Below are positions 1 to 10,494 of a stretch of 64,000 nucleotides of DNA, in pieces (within the stretch, counting starts at the first letter, position 1; every line of letters begins with the position of its first letter). Under the pieces are notes generated by a model. It did no database searches. It worked only from the letters and a program-made list of their open reading frames with translations, and was not told where the DNA came from. The DNA is from Mycobacterium neglectum. Lineage in GTDB: Bacteria > Actinomycetota > Actinomycetes > Mycobacteriales > Mycobacteriaceae. The stretch spans positions 120,212 through 184,211 of the forward strand of contig NZ_NVQE01000006.1 in assembly GCF_002591975.1 (NCBI RefSeq). Direction: 5' to 3'. Position numbers and translations under genes: made by a program.

Positions 1-2
1 TG

Positions 3-1552
<1,550 letters not shown>

Positions 1553-1604
1553 GCTGCTAGAAGGATCATCCGCCCCGCGGTTGTATGCCGCTGGTTTGCT
1601 CGCT

Positions 1605-1640
1605 GATTCGATATCTGTCAATATCGATGTATGTCGAATC
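1605..1640. promoter_or_regulatory. Candidate ArsR operator (nested inverted repeats) at the arsR start
   Basis: TCGATAT (1608-1614) is repeated inverted as ATATCGA (1621-1627) across 6 bases. An outer pair GATTCGA (1605-1611) and TCGAATC (1634-1640) runs into the arsR start codon at 1631. AT-rich palindromes of this kind overlapping the promoter are typical of ArsR/SmtB autoregulation. Binding is inferred. Confidence 0.6.
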
Positions 1641-2008
1641 AGTCCAGGTCCTCGGAGGACTGTTGTGCGCTTGAGCCGTTGGTCCGGGAACCGTTGACGA
1701 CGGCTCAAGCGACCGAAACGGCCGCGAAGTTCAAGGCGTTATCCGATCCGGTGCGGTTGCGCCTGCTGAGTTCGGTGGCAAGCCACGCGGGCGGCGAGGC
1801 GTGCGTGTGCGACATCTCGCCCGGCGTCGAGGTGTCGCAGCCGACGATCTCGCACCACCTGAAGGTTCTGCGCGACGCAGGGTTGCTTACGTCGGAGCGG
1901 CGCGCCTCCTGGGTGTACTACACCGTCGTGCCCGAGGCCCTCGCCTCGTTGTCGTCGTTGTTGAGTGTCAGTGCCGATGTGGCGCACGCGGTTGGGGCGC
2001 GGGCATGA
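1631..2008 (+). CDS. arsR: ArsR/SmtB family arsenic-responsive repressor
   Basis: The 125-residue protein has the ArsR winged helix: FKALSDPVRLRLLSSVA, then the recognition helix SQPTISHHLKVLRDAGLL and the beta wing ERRASWVYYTV. It has a Cys11-Cys12 pair near the N-terminus plus Cys58 and Cys60 in EACVCD, resembling the As(III) site described for the corynebacterial ArsR (two N-terminal cysteines plus one in the next helix) rather than the classical ELCVCDL-only site. Its stop overlaps the acr3 start as ATGA, so it heads an arsR-acr3-arsC operon. The start chosen sits inside the candidate operator, suggesting a short or absent leader. Confidence 0.9.
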   Translation: MSNQSRSSEDCCALEPLVREPLTTAQATETAAKFKALSDPVRLRLLSSVASHAGGEACVCDISPGVEVSQPTISHHLKVLRDAGLLTSERRASWVYYTVVPEALASLSSLLSVSADVAHAVGARA

Positions 2009-3126
2009 CCGACAAGGTTGCGCCGACTGATCCAGACGCGCCGCCGGTCGTGGCGAAGTTGTCGACGCTGGATCGGTACCTACCCGTCTGGATCGGCATC
2101 GCAATGGCCGCCGGCCTGCTGCTGGGCCGCTGGATCCCGGGACTCAACACGGCGTTGGACCAGGTGCAGATCGACGGAATCTCGCTCCCTATCGCGCTCG
2201 GACTGCTGATCATGATGTATCCGGTGTTGGCGAAGGTCCGCTACGACAGGCTTGACGCTGTCACCGGCGACCGCAAACTGCTGATCAGTTCGCTTCTTCT
2301 CAACTGGGTGTTCGGCCCGGCGTTGATGTTTGCGTTGGCGTGGCTGATGCTGCCGGACCTTCCTGAATACCGCACGGGCTTGATCATCGTCGGCCTGGCG
2401 CGTTGCATCGCCATGGTCATCATCTGGAATGACCTCGCCTGCGGAGACCGCGAGGCGGCCGCGGTGCTGGTCGCGCTCAACTCGATGTTCCAGGTCGTGA
2501 TGTTCGCGGTACTGGGTTGGTTCTATTTGTCGGTGCTGCCCGGATGGCTGGGGCTGGAGCAGACCACCATCTCGACATCGCCGTGGCAGATAGCCAAGTC
2601 CGTCCTGATCTTCTTGGGAATCCCGCTATTGGCCGGGTATCTATCGCGGCGGCTCGGCGAAAAGGCAAGAGGCCGTGAATGGTACGAGTCCAAGTTCCTG
2701 CCCGCGGTAGGGCCGTGGGCGCTATACGGACTGCTCTTCACCATCGTGATTCTTTTTGCGCTGCAGGGAGAACAGATCACCAACCGACCGCTGGACGTAG
2801 TGCGAATCGCCCTGCCCCTCTTGGCTTACTTCGCCATCATGTGGGGCGGCGGCTTCCTGTTGGGTGCACTGCTTCACATCGGATATGAACGCACCACAAC
2901 GCTGGCGTTCACCGCTGCAGGGAACAACTTCGAATTGGCGATCGCTGTGGCGATCGCTACGTATGGGGCCACTTCCGGCCAGGCGCTGGCCGGAGTGGTC
3001 GGCCCGCTCATCGAGGTCCCGGTCTTAGTCGCGCTGGTCTACGTATCTCTGGCGCTGCGAAAGCGTTTCGGAGGCAACCACTCTGCTGCCGTCAAGCCGT
3101 CGACTGCTGTCGGCACCGAAAGGTAG
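2005..3126 (+). CDS. arsB: ACR3-type arsenite efflux transporter
   Basis: This 373-residue protein has about ten membrane segments and fits the ACR3 (BART superfamily) family, which expels arsenite using the proton gradient. The family signature GLARCIAMVIIWNDLACGD is present, with the essential cysteine at position 134; the conserved late segment FTAAGNNFELAIAVAIA and GPLIEVPVLV are also present. The start is the ATG overlapping the arsR stop; an open frame extends upstream but is antisense-like in composition. It functions with ArsC, which makes arsenite from arsenate. Confidence 0.93.
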   Translation: MTDKVAPTDPDAPPVVAKLSTLDRYLPVWIGIAMAAGLLLGRWIPGLNTALDQVQIDGISLPIALGLLIMMYPVLAKVRYDRLDAVTGDRKLLISSLLLNWVFGPALMFALAWLMLPDLPEYRTGLIIVGLARCIAMVIIWNDLACGDREAAAVLVALNSMFQVVMFAVLGWFYLSVLPGWLGLEQTTISTSPWQIAKSVLIFLGIPLLAGYLSRRLGEKARGREWYESKFLPAVGPWALYGLLFTIVILFALQGEQITNRPLDVVRIALPLLAYFAIMWGGGFLLGALLHIGYERTTTLAFTAAGNNFELAIAVAIATYGATSGQALAGVVGPLIEVPVLVALVYVSLALRKRFGGNHSAAVKPSTAVGTER

Positions 3127-3130
3127 TGAA

Positions 3131-3562
3131 TTGAGTAACGGGGCAAGGCCCTCGGTGTTGTTTGTCTGCGTCAAGAATGGCGGCAAGTCGCAAATGGCAG
3201 CCGGTCTCATGCGGCAGGCGACGGGCGAGACGGTGGACGTGTACTCAGCGGGCACCAACCCCGGTGGGGAGATCAACGCGCTGTCGGCAGCGTCTCTCCT
3301 CGAGCTGGGTGTCGATATCAGCAGCGAGAGGCCGAAACCGATCGACCATGACCTGCTGGAGCGCGTAGACCTCGTCATTACCCTCGGACGCGAAGCGAAG
3401 GTCGCACCTGTCCCGGGGGTGCAGCTCGAGAACTGGGATACCGACGAACCATCCGACCGGGGCATCGACGGCATCGAACGTATGCGCCACGTCCGAGACG
3501 ACATCGCTGGCCGCGTCGCTTCCCTCATCGTCCGAATGACATCAGGCCAGATTAAAGGCTGA
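3131..3562 (+). CDS. arsC: Arsenate reductase, LMW-phosphatase fold, K-variant P-loop
   Basis: The 143-residue product matches the single-domain actinobacterial arsenate reductases. Its P-loop is CVKNGGKS (Cys13 to Lys19), so the usual Arg of the CX5R loop is Lys. This variant is known to me from corynebacterial mycothiol/mycoredoxin-linked ArsC proteins, so it is probably active. Thr-Leu-Gly-Arg and NWDTDEPS follow in the usual places of the D-P loop. The start is TTG, 4 bases after the acr3 stop, preceded by AAAGG. It completes the arsR-acr3-arsC operon. Confidence 0.88.
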   Translation: MSNGARPSVLFVCVKNGGKSQMAAGLMRQATGETVDVYSAGTNPGGEINALSAASLLELGVDISSERPKPIDHDLLERVDLVITLGREAKVAPVPGVQLENWDTDEPSDRGIDGIERMRHVRDDIAGRVASLIVRMTSGQIKG

Positions 3563-3681
3563 AGCTGCCGAGTGACTAGTGATGCCGAACCGGGCATGAA
3601 CACCGCACACGGTTGCCGTCAGCCGCTCCGTGCTGGACGATTCTCTGTGTGGCCAACGGTGGCACAATCGACCGGGCAGCG

Positions 3682-4185
3682 ATGTCGGCGGACCTAGCGA
3701 GGGCACGCGCCGAATTTCATGGTCTGCTTGCCGACGCCGAACGCAACGGCGCTTGGCACAAGCCAACGCAGGGGACACGCTGGAACAACGAGCAGTTGTT
3801 ACTGCACATGGTGTTCGGCTACATGCTCGTGCAGCGGCTGCTGTTTCTTGTGCGCTTACTTAGCCGCCTGCCCGAAGCTGTCAGCCGCGTCTTTGCTCGA
3901 ATGCTCAACGCCGCAACCACGCCGTTCCACCCGATCAACTATTACGGTTCATGCGCAGCCGCTTTCTATTACAACCGCCGCCGTATGGGCGCCAAGCTCG
4001 ATCGCGTCATTGCGTCGATCGATCGAAACCTTGCGACGGAAAGCGCCGACGCGTTGCGTCGCGGCATGCATTTCCCAACCGGATGGGACCCATTCTTCAC
4101 GGATTACATGACGCTGGAAGACGTATACCGATACCCCGGCAAGCACTTCAACTTCCACGCCCGCCAACTCACTGTCGACGGCTGA
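3682..4185 (+). CDS. DinB-like (YfiT superfamily) four-helix protein
   Basis: This 167-residue protein has the spacing of a DinB-type metal-binding bundle: His42 (LLHMVFGYML) and the C-terminal HFNFH pair His155/His159. DinB proteins are putative thiol-dependent S-transferases, several of which use mycothiol or bacillithiol. The ATG at 3682 was preferred over an ATG at 3613 because the extra 23 residues look non-coding. It lies between two convergent ars units, but no link to arsenic can be shown. Function unknown. Confidence 0.7.
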   Translation: MSADLARARAEFHGLLADAERNGAWHKPTQGTRWNNEQLLLHMVFGYMLVQRLLFLVRLLSRLPEAVSRVFARMLNAATTPFHPINYYGSCAAAFYYNRRRMGAKLDRVIASIDRNLATESADALRRGMHFPTGWDPFFTDYMTLEDVYRYPGKHFNFHARQLTVDG

Positions 4186-4196
4186 GCGCCTGAGTT

Positions 4197-4871
4197 CTAC
4201 GCATCTACCGGAACCTCGAGTTCAGCCAGCAGCGCTCGGACCCGACGCTCGATCTCGTCCCGGATGGGGCGAACGGCGGCGACGTCTTGCCCGTGCGGAT
4301 CATCGAGGACCCACTCCTCGTATCTGCGGCCGGGAAATATCGGGCAGGCATCGCCACAGCCCATCGTGATGATGACGTCTGCCGCCCGCACGATCTCATC
4401 CGTCCACGGCTTGGGGTATTCGCCAGAGATATTGATGTCGCGCTCCGCCATGGCCTCGATAGCCGCCGGGTTGACCAGCTCGCCGGGCTCAGAGCCGCCG
4501 GACCACGCGACGGCCGCATCACCGGCGAGATGAGTGAAGAACCCCATCGCCATTTGCGACCGACCGGCGTTATGGGTGCAAAGAAATAGAACAGTTGGCT
4601 TCCCGTCGTGTGACTTTCCTTCGACCTTGGCCAACGCCCGGAGGCGTTGCCGCGCAAACCGTTCGGCCAACAAGGGCAGGAAACGGGGCACCGTCGCCCG
4701 GCCGGCAAATTGGTCATAGGACGAGTGGAGGAACCTTTCGATGGTTTCGGCCCCGAATACGCCGTCGAACTCCTTCTGCAATTGCCCGGCAGCCGTCTTC
4801 ATCGCCAACCGCTGGTCGATAGAGAGATCGTGACGAAATTTCTGATTGTGTTCAATGATGTTGTCGGTCAT
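4197..4871 (-). CDS. arsC: Arsenate reductase (arsenate-mycothiol transferase type) with N-terminal three-helix domain
   Basis: Residues 1-85 form an all-helical domain like the 'three-helix bundle dimerization' domain often fused to actinobacterial ArsC. Residues 93-220 are an LMW-phosphatase fold with a complete CX5R loop CTHNAGR (Cys98-Arg104), a second cysteine pair Cys172/Cys176 (GCGDACPIF) and the catalytic DDP near 190. In this class arsenate is passed to mycothiol and then released by mycoredoxin. The ATG at 4871 has AGGAGA upstream. It follows the ArsR-ArsC fusion gene by 13 bases on the same strand. Confidence 0.9.
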   Translation of the reverse strand: MTDNIIEHNQKFRHDLSIDQRLAMKTAAGQLQKEFDGVFGAETIERFLHSSYDQFAGRATVPRFLPLLAERFARQRLRALAKVEGKSHDGKPTVLFLCTHNAGRSQMAMGFFTHLAGDAAVAWSGGSEPGELVNPAAIEAMAERDINISGEYPKPWTDEIVRAADVIITMGCGDACPIFPGRRYEEWVLDDPHGQDVAAVRPIRDEIERRVRALLAELEVPVDA

Positions 4872-4884
4872 GACTTCTCCTGGA

Positions 4885-5562
4885 CTAAGCGGGTTGAACA
4901 TGGGGGACGAAATGATCGATACGGGAGGTGAGTTCAATGACGGTCTCGTCGAACGCCGCCGCGACGGCGGTGCAGGTTGGATCGCTGATGGACCAGTGGA
5001 TGCGGGGTAGTTCGGCAGGAAGTTCCTCATGTGCGTTGTCGCACACCGCGATCACTAGATCGTCGGCGGCCAGGACATCGCCCAGATAGCGCGGCTTGGT
5101 TGCGCGCATCGATAAGTTGAGGCGCCTTGCCGCTGCCACTGCGCCGCGATGCACCTGTGGCGCGGGTTTCGTGCCGGCCGAGGTAGCGGGTAATTCGCTG
5201 CGGCGGTTCCAGATCGCAGCAGCAAGCTGGCTGCGGGCCGAGTTGTGAGTACAGACGAACACGACGCGACGAGCCCGATGTTGGGCTGATGGGACAAGAC
5301 CGTCGAGCGCCGAATGGTTGAGTTTGAGATAAGTGCGCCGCCCGTCGGCTTCTGACCGGCTCTGTCGTACGACGCCGGCGCTTTTCAGCACAGCGAGGTG
5401 ATGCGCGAGCAGGTTGGAGGACATCGACAGGATGGCGCGCAGCTCTGAGGGGGACGCGTCCGCATTCAGCAGGTGGTCGACGATCGTCAGCCGGGCGGGG
5501 TCGGCCAGCGCGGCGAAAATGGCTGTGCGTTGTGCCAAGTCCCGATTTACCTCAGTAGTCAT
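4885..5562 (-). CDS. ArsR-ArsC fusion: ArsR winged helix joined to LMW-phosphatase domain
   Basis: Residues 5-90 are an ArsR-type winged helix (FAALADPARLTIVDHLL, recognition helix SSNLLAHHLAVLKSAGVV, wing GRRTYLKL). Residues 98-222 are an LMW-phosphatase/ArsC domain with intact CX5R loop CTHNSAR (Cys104-Arg110) and catalytic SISDP. The fusion could sense through the enzyme domain or couple regulation and reduction; such fusions exist in actinobacteria but their mechanism is little known. It heads a two-gene operon with the downstream arsC and is divergent from pstS. Confidence 0.88.
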   Translation of the reverse strand: MTTEVNRDLAQRTAIFAALADPARLTIVDHLLNADASPSELRAILSMSSNLLAHHLAVLKSAGVVRQSRSEADGRRTYLKLNHSALDGLVPSAQHRARRVVFVCTHNSARSQLAAAIWNRRSELPATSAGTKPAPQVHRGAVAAARRLNLSMRATKPRYLGDVLAADDLVIAVCDNAHEELPAELPRIHWSISDPTCTAVAAAFDETVIELTSRIDHFVPHVQPA

Positions 5563-5581
5563 TGACTCAATAAGTACTGAG
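5551..5581. promoter_or_regulatory. Inverted repeat at the start of the ArsR-ArsC fusion gene
   Basis: CTCAGTA (5551-5557) is repeated inverted as TACTGAG (5575-5581) across the start codon, with TTGACTCAA between. It is a plausible autoregulatory operator for the fusion protein; binding is inferred. Confidence 0.4.
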
Positions 5582-5636
5582 AGGAATCGGCTACGTCAAC
5601 TCCTCCAGTTGAAATGTCGCCATGAACCCGTGGCTG

Positions 5637-5654
5637 GTTCATCTTCCGTTCACT
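5637..5654 (+). promoter_or_regulatory. Candidate RegX3/PhoP-type PHO box upstream of pstS
   Basis: GTTCATC (5637-5643) and GTTCACT (5648-5654) are direct repeats with exactly 11-base periodicity, matching the actinobacterial GTTCACC PHO-box pattern. It lies about 135 bases upstream of pstS in the region shared with the divergent ars genes. A third GTTCACA occurs at 5689. Confidence 0.6.
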
Positions 5655-5788
5655 ATCCGTAGGGAATCGATTAACGACGTGCGCTTAGGTTCACAGCCGA
5701 GCAGCGATGGGTCTGCTTGACGCGACTTGTGTCACGGCAAGGGCCAGTCGGCCCGTGCCAGCGTCTACCTGGTTCACAAAGGAGTTTC

Positions 5789-6922
5789 GTGAAGGCCAAA
5801 CGAACTGGTGCTGCGGTGAGCCTGCTGGCTGCCGGCACCCTGCTGCTGTCGGCCTGTGGCAGCGACAACAACACCTCTTCGGAAGCGGGATCCGATGGCT
5901 CGGGTTCGGCGGCGACTGGTGACTGCGGCGGCAAGGAGTCGCTGAAGGCCAGCGGTTCCTCGGCGCAGGCCAACGCCATGACGCGCTTCATCAACGCCTA
6001 CGAGAAGGACTGCCCCGGCTTCACGCTGAACTACACCTCGAGTGGTTCGGGCGCGGGGGTCTCGGAGTTCCTCGGCGGACAGACCGACTTCGGCGGCTCC
6101 GACTCGCCACTCAGTGCCGAGAAGGGCGAGGTCGACCGGGCGAAGGAGCGGTGCGGCGGCAGCGACGCCTGGAATCTGCCCGCGGTGTTCGGACCCATTG
6201 CCGTCACCTACAACGTGACCGGCGTCGATGGTCTGGTGCTCGACGGACCCACTCTGGGCAAGATCTTCAACGGCACGGTCAAGACCTGGGATGCTCCCGA
6301 GATCGCGGCGCTCAACGAGGGCGCATCGCTGCCGGCCGAGCCGATCAACGTGATCTTCCGCAGCGACGAATCCGGTACCACGGACAACTTCCAGAAGTAC
6401 CTGGACGCGGCGTCGGACGGAGCATGGGGCAAGGGCGCAGGCAAGTCGTTCGCCGGCGGCGTTGGCGAGGGCGCCAAGGGTAACGAGGGCACGTCCGCGG
6501 CGATCGCCAGCACTCCGGGGTCGATCACCTACAACGAATGGTCGTTCGCCAAGGCGCAGAACCTCTCCATCGCCAAGATCATCACCTCTGCAGGGCCGGA
6601 ACCGGTCGAGTTGAACACCGAGACGGCGGGCGTTGCCATCGACGGCGTGAAGTTCAAGGGCGAGGGCAACGATCTGGTGCTCGACACCACGTCCTTCTAC
6701 ATGCCGACCGAACCGGGTTCTTACCCGATCATGCTGGCGGCCTACGAGATCGTGTGCTCGCAGTATCCCGATGCCGAGGTGGCCACCGCGGTCAAGGCGT
6801 TCATGCACTCGGCTCTCGGGAACGGCCAGACCGGTCTCGAGGAAAACGGCTACATTCCGATCCCCGAGGCATTCAAGACGCGGCTGACCGAAGCCGTCGA
6901 CGCCATCAACGCGACCACGTAG
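5789..6922 (+). CDS. pstS: Phosphate ABC transporter, phosphate-binding lipoprotein PstS
   Basis: PstS captures phosphate outside the membrane for the PstCAB permease. The 377-residue protein starts at GTG with AAAGGAG seven bases before it and has a lipoprotein signal peptide ending in the lipobox LLSACG. Phosphate-binding elements are visible: [36 protein letters not shown] and the [15 protein letters not shown] loop. It heads pstSCAB. Because arsenate enters cells through Pst systems, the adjacent ars island is suggestive. Confidence 0.96.
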   Translation: MKAKRTGAAVSLLAAGTLLLSACGSDNNTSSEAGSDGSGSAATGDCGGKESLKASGSSAQANAMTRFINAYEKDCPGFTLNYTSSGSGAGVSEFLGGQTDFGGSDSPLSAEKGEVDRAKERCGGSDAWNLPAVFGPIAVTYNVTGVDGLVLDGPTLGKIFNGTVKTWDAPEIAALNEGASLPAEPINVIFRSDESGTTDNFQKYLDAASDGAWGKGAGKSFAGGVGEGAKGNEGTSAAIASTPGSITYNEWSFAKAQNLSIAKIITSAGPEPVELNTETAGVAIDGVKFKGEGNDLVLDTTSFYMPTEPGSYPIMLAAYEIVCSQYPDAEVATAVKAFMHSALGNGQTGLEENGYIPIPEAFKTRLTEAVDAINATT

Positions 6923-6960
6923 TCGTCACCAACCCATGGCTGTGACACCAGATTCGACCG

Positions 6961-6995
6961 CTGTGGGCTCGTCGGTAAAGCCGGCGAGCCCACAG
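6961..6995 (+). terminator. Strong hairpin between pstS and pstC (attenuator-like)
   Basis: CTGTGGGCTCG (6961-6971) pairs perfectly with CGAGCCCACAG (6985-6995) around a 13-base loop. There is no T-tract. Hairpins after a binding-protein gene commonly make it more abundant than the permease messages, so this may be a processing or partial termination site. Confidence 0.55.
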
Positions 6996-7016
6996 CCGGG
7001 CGGGGATAATCCCGAA

Positions 7017-7985
7017 ATGTCGACCAAACCCGGGAAGGGATCAGCGTTGAGGCAGGGCGACGGACGTTGGGGTGACACCGTCTTCAAGTCCATCGCGATC
7101 GCTGCCGGTGCGACCATCATCGGTGCTATCGCTCTGATGGCGCTTTTCCTGATCATCAAGGCGATCCCGTCGCTGCAGGCCAATCAGGCCAACTTCCTCT
7201 TCAGCACAGAGTTCCTCACCAGCGACTCGGACAACCTGCGTTTCGGAATCCGCGACCTGTTCATGGTGACGGTGCTCAGCTCGGTGTTCGCTCTGATCAT
7301 CGCCGTGCCCATCGCGATCGGCATTGCGGCGTTCTTGACGAACTATGCACCGAAGCGGATGGCACGGCCGTTCGGAATGCTGGTGGATCTGTTGGCGGCG
7401 GTGCCCTCGATCGTGTTCGGCCTGTGGGGCATATTCGTGCTGGCCCCGTGGCTCACACCGGTGGCGACGTTTCTCAATGAGAACCTCGGCTGGTTCTTCC
7501 TGTTCTCGGACGGCAACGTGTCGCTGGCCGGTGGTGGAACCATCTTCACCGCGGGAATTGTGCTCGCCGTCATGATTCTCCCGATCATCACGTCGGTCAC
7601 CCGCGAAGTCTTTGCGCTCACCCCACGCGGTCACGTCGAGGCCGCGCAGGCCCTCGGTGCGACCAAATGGGAAGTCATCCGGATGACGGTCTTTCCCTAC
7701 GGCAGAAGCGGCATGATCGCGGCGTCGATGCTCGGCCTGGGACGCGCGCTCGGTGAAACCATCGCGATCCTGATCATCCTGCGCACCGCTGCTCAGGCCG
7801 GCAGCTGGTCGCTCTTCGACGGCGGCTACACGTTCGCGTCCAAGATCGCCTCGGCGGCAGCGGAGTTCAGTGCCCCACTGCCGACAGGCGCTTACATCGC
7901 CGCAGGCTTCGTGCTCTTCGCGCTGACTTTTATCGTCAACGCACTGGCCCGGGCGGCGGCCGGCGGAAGGGTTAGCGGAGGATGA
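7017..7985 (+). CDS. pstC: Phosphate ABC transporter permease PstC
   Basis: The product (322 residues from this start) is a six-helix permease of the PstC type; the EAA-like loop [20 protein letters not shown] and the core [14 protein letters not shown] resemble M. tuberculosis PstC2. An upstream ATG at 6936 would add 27 residues, but that segment would be translated through the strong hairpin at 6961-6995 and has no good ribosome site, so 7017 is preferred. The stop overlaps pstA as ATGA. Confidence 0.93.
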   Translation: MSTKPGKGSALRQGDGRWGDTVFKSIAIAAGATIIGAIALMALFLIIKAIPSLQANQANFLFSTEFLTSDSDNLRFGIRDLFMVTVLSSVFALIIAVPIAIGIAAFLTNYAPKRMARPFGMLVDLLAAVPSIVFGLWGIFVLAPWLTPVATFLNENLGWFFLFSDGNVSLAGGGTIFTAGIVLAVMILPIITSVTREVFALTPRGHVEAAQALGATKWEVIRMTVFPYGRSGMIAASMLGLGRALGETIAILIILRTAAQAGSWSLFDGGYTFASKIASAAAEFSAPLPTGAYIAAGFVLFALTFIVNALARAAAGGRVSGG

Positions 7986-8884
7986 CGGCAACACTCGACC
8001 AGCCGGTAAAGGCTCCCACCTTCCACCCGGTGAGTACCAGTCGCAAGCTCAAGAACGGCCTCGCGACAACACTTTTCACCGCATCTTTCGTGGTAGCGAT
8101 GATCCCGTTGGTCTGGCTGATCTACACGGTGCTGGCCAAGGGCATCACCGCGATCACGTCCTCGACGTGGTGGAGCCACTCACTTGCCGGCGTGCTGCCG
8201 GAACAGATGGCAGGCGGGGTGTATCACGCGATCTACGGCACCCTGATCCAGGCCGCGATCGCCGCCGTGCTTTCCGTGCCGTTGGGCGTCATGGCAGCCG
8301 TGTACCTGGTCGAATACGGTCGGGGCCGGTTCGCCAAGGTGACGACGTTCATGGTCGACATTCTCGCCGGTGTGCCGTCGATCGTGGCCGCGCTCTTCAT
8401 CTTCGCGTTGTGGATTGCGACCCTGGGATTCGAGCAGAGCGCCCTCGCCGTCTCGCTGGCGTTGGTGTTGCTGATGCTTCCCGTCGTTGTGCGCAACACA
8501 GAGGAGATGCTGAAGCTGGTACCTGACGAGTTGCGAGAAGCGTCGTACGCGTTGGGCATTCCGAAATGGAAGACCATTGCACGCATCGTCGTGCCCACCG
8601 CTTTGCCTGGAATGATCAGCGGCATCCTGTTGGCCCTTGCCAGGGTTATGGGCGAAACAGCCCCCGTGCTGGTGCTCGTCGGCTACAGCCGATCGATCAA
8701 CATGGATCCACTCGAGGGCAACATGGCGTCACTGCCACTGCTGATCTACACCGAACTGGTCAATCCAGAAGCGGCAGGCGCGCTGCGCGTGTGGGGTGCC
8801 GCGCTGACCCTCATCTTGATCATCGCGGCGCTGTACCTCGGCGCTGCATTCGTCAACCGATACCTGACGCGGAACAGAGTTTAG
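7982..8884 (+). CDS. pstA: Phosphate ABC transporter permease PstA
   Basis: This 300-residue protein is the second permease subunit. It has about six membrane segments, a PstA-type core ([20 protein letters not shown]) and an EAA loop ([20 protein letters not shown]) that contacts PstB. It overlaps the pstC stop by four bases and is followed by pstB after 7 bases, so the operon is tightly coupled. Confidence 0.95.
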   Translation: MTATLDQPVKAPTFHPVSTSRKLKNGLATTLFTASFVVAMIPLVWLIYTVLAKGITAITSSTWWSHSLAGVLPEQMAGGVYHAIYGTLIQAAIAAVLSVPLGVMAAVYLVEYGRGRFAKVTTFMVDILAGVPSIVAALFIFALWIATLGFEQSALAVSLALVLLMLPVVVRNTEEMLKLVPDELREASYALGIPKWKTIARIVVPTALPGMISGILLALARVMGETAPVLVLVGYSRSINMDPLEGNMASLPLLIYTELVNPEAAGALRVWGAALTLILIIAALYLGAAFVNRYLTRNRV

Positions 8885-8891
8885 GAGCCTC

Positions 8892-9668
8892 ATGGCCAAG
8901 CGGCTGGATCTCAAAGATCTCAACATCTACTACGGTTCGTTCCACGCCGTCGCTGACGTGGGTTTGTCTGTCACACCGCGAAGCGTCACAGCCTTCATCG
9001 GCCCCTCGGGCTGCGGAAAATCGACGGTGCTGCGCACCCTCAATCGCATGCACGAAGTCCTGCCCGGTGCCCGGGTGGAAGGCTCGGTGCTGCTGGACGG
9101 CGAGGACATCTACGCTTCGGGCATCGATCCGGTGAGCGTCCGCAAGACCATCGGCATGGTGTTCCAGCGGCCGAACCCCTTCCCCACCATGTCGATTCGC
9201 GACAATGTGGTGGCCGGGCTGAAGCTGCAGGGCGCACGCAACAAGAAGACGCTCGACGAGGTGGCCGAAAGGTCGCTCCGAGGCGCCAATCTGTGGAACG
9301 AGGTCAAGGACCGACTCGACAAGCCCGGCGGTGGTCTGTCCGGCGGGCAGCAGCAGCGACTGTGCATTGCGCGTGCCATCGCAGTGCAACCGGACGTGCT
9401 GCTGATGGACGAGCCTTGCTCAGCGCTCGATCCGATTTCGACTCTGGCGATCGAGGATCTGATCTCAGAGCTCAAGCAGGACTACACAATTGTCATCGTC
9501 ACGCACAACATGCAGCAGGCGGCGCGGGTCAGCGATCAGACGGCGTTCTTCAATCTCGAGGCCACCGGTAAGCCGGGTCGGCTCGTCGAGATCGACGTGA
9601 CCGAGAAGATCTTCTCGAATCCGACGCAGAAAGCGACGGAGGACTACATCTCCGGCCGCTTCGGCTAA
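8892..9668 (+). CDS. pstB: Phosphate ABC transporter ATPase PstB
   Basis: This 258-residue ATPase powers phosphate import. Walker A is GPSGCGKST, the Q-loop lies in [12 protein letters not shown], the signature is LSGGQQQR and Walker B is [13 protein letters not shown], followed by the switch histidine in IVTHNMQQA. An AGGAG-like site precedes the ATG. In M. tuberculosis the corresponding position holds phoT. It ends at a bidirectional terminator facing phoU. Confidence 0.96.
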   Translation: MAKRLDLKDLNIYYGSFHAVADVGLSVTPRSVTAFIGPSGCGKSTVLRTLNRMHEVLPGARVEGSVLLDGEDIYASGIDPVSVRKTIGMVFQRPNPFPTMSIRDNVVAGLKLQGARNKKTLDEVAERSLRGANLWNEVKDRLDKPGGGLSGGQQQRLCIARAIAVQPDVLLMDEPCSALDPISTLAIEDLISELKQDYTIVIVTHNMQQAARVSDQTAFFNLEATGKPGRLVEIDVTEKIFSNPTQKATEDYISGRFG

Positions 9669-9682
9669 GCGAGTCGACACGC

Positions 9683-9712
9683 AAAAGGCCCCCGATCGCT
9701 CGGGGGCCTTTT
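9683..9712. terminator. Bidirectional intrinsic terminator between pstB and phoU
   Basis: AAAAGGCCCCCGA (9683-9695) pairs perfectly with TCGGGGGCCTTTT (9700-9712) around TCGC. The A-tract and T-tract at the two ends allow termination from both convergent genes. Confidence 0.93.
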
Positions 9713-9726
9713 CGCTTGGAATGGCC

Positions 9727-10392
9727 TCAGCGCGAGGCTAATTGGTCCTCCCCGGGGAGTTCCCCGGTGGCCTGGAAGATGACTCGACGCGCGATCTCGA
9801 CCGCATGGTCGGCGAATCGTTCGTAGAACCGGGACAGCAGTGTCACGTCGACCGCGGCGGTGACCCCGTGCTTCCACTCACGGTCCATCAGCACGGTGAA
9901 AAGGTGTTTGTGCAGATCGTCCATCGCATCGTCTTCTTCATTGATCCGTGCCGCCTTCTCCGGATCGCGGGTGACGAGCACCTCTTGCGCGCTGTTGCCC
10001 AATTCGACTGCTACCCGGCCCATTTCAGCGAAATAGCCGTTGACCTCCTCGGGCAGCGTGTGCTGCGGATGGCGGCGGCGGGAGATCTTGGCGACGTGCA
10101 GGGCCAGGGCGCCCATTCTGTCGACATCGGCAACGATCTGGATCGCGGTGACGATGGAGCGAAGATCTCCTGCGACGGGCGCCTGCAGGGCGAGTAGCAC
10201 AAATGCGGCCTCCTCGGCGCGTGCGCTCATCGCGACGATCTGCTCGTGGTCGCCGATCACCTGCTCTGCCAGAACGAGATCGGCTTGCAGCAGGGCCTGG
10301 GTTGCACGCTCCATCGCCGCGCCTGCCAGTCCGCACATGTCGCCGAGCTGTTCAGACAGCTGATCCAACTGGTCGTGGTACGCGGTTCGCAT
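9727..10392 (-). CDS. phoU: Phosphate-signalling protein PhoU (PhoY2-like)
   Basis: PhoU links Pst transporter status to the SenX3-RegX3 two-component system and represses it when phosphate is plentiful. The 221-residue protein consists of two PhoU three-helix repeats with the metal-site motif [19 protein letters not shown] in the first and [10 protein letters not shown] plus [17 protein letters not shown] in the second. It is convergent with pstB. The M. tuberculosis gene at this locus is phoY2. Confidence 0.95.
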   Translation of the reverse strand: MRTAYHDQLDQLSEQLGDMCGLAGAAMERATQALLQADLVLAEQVIGDHEQIVAMSARAEEAAFVLLALQAPVAGDLRSIVTAIQIVADVDRMGALALHVAKISRRRHPQHTLPEEVNGYFAEMGRVAVELGNSAQEVLVTRDPEKAARINEEDDAMDDLHKHLFTVLMDREWKHGVTAAVDVTLLSRFYERFADHAVEIARRVIFQATGELPGEDQLASR

Positions 10393-10494
10393 ACGTCCAC
10401 CCTACGTTCTGAGCGGCAGTAACGTCACGACGTGCAGGGTGAACGCCAGGTGAATGGCGTATGCCCAAACGCCGACTTCGCCTTGCAGGCGGGA

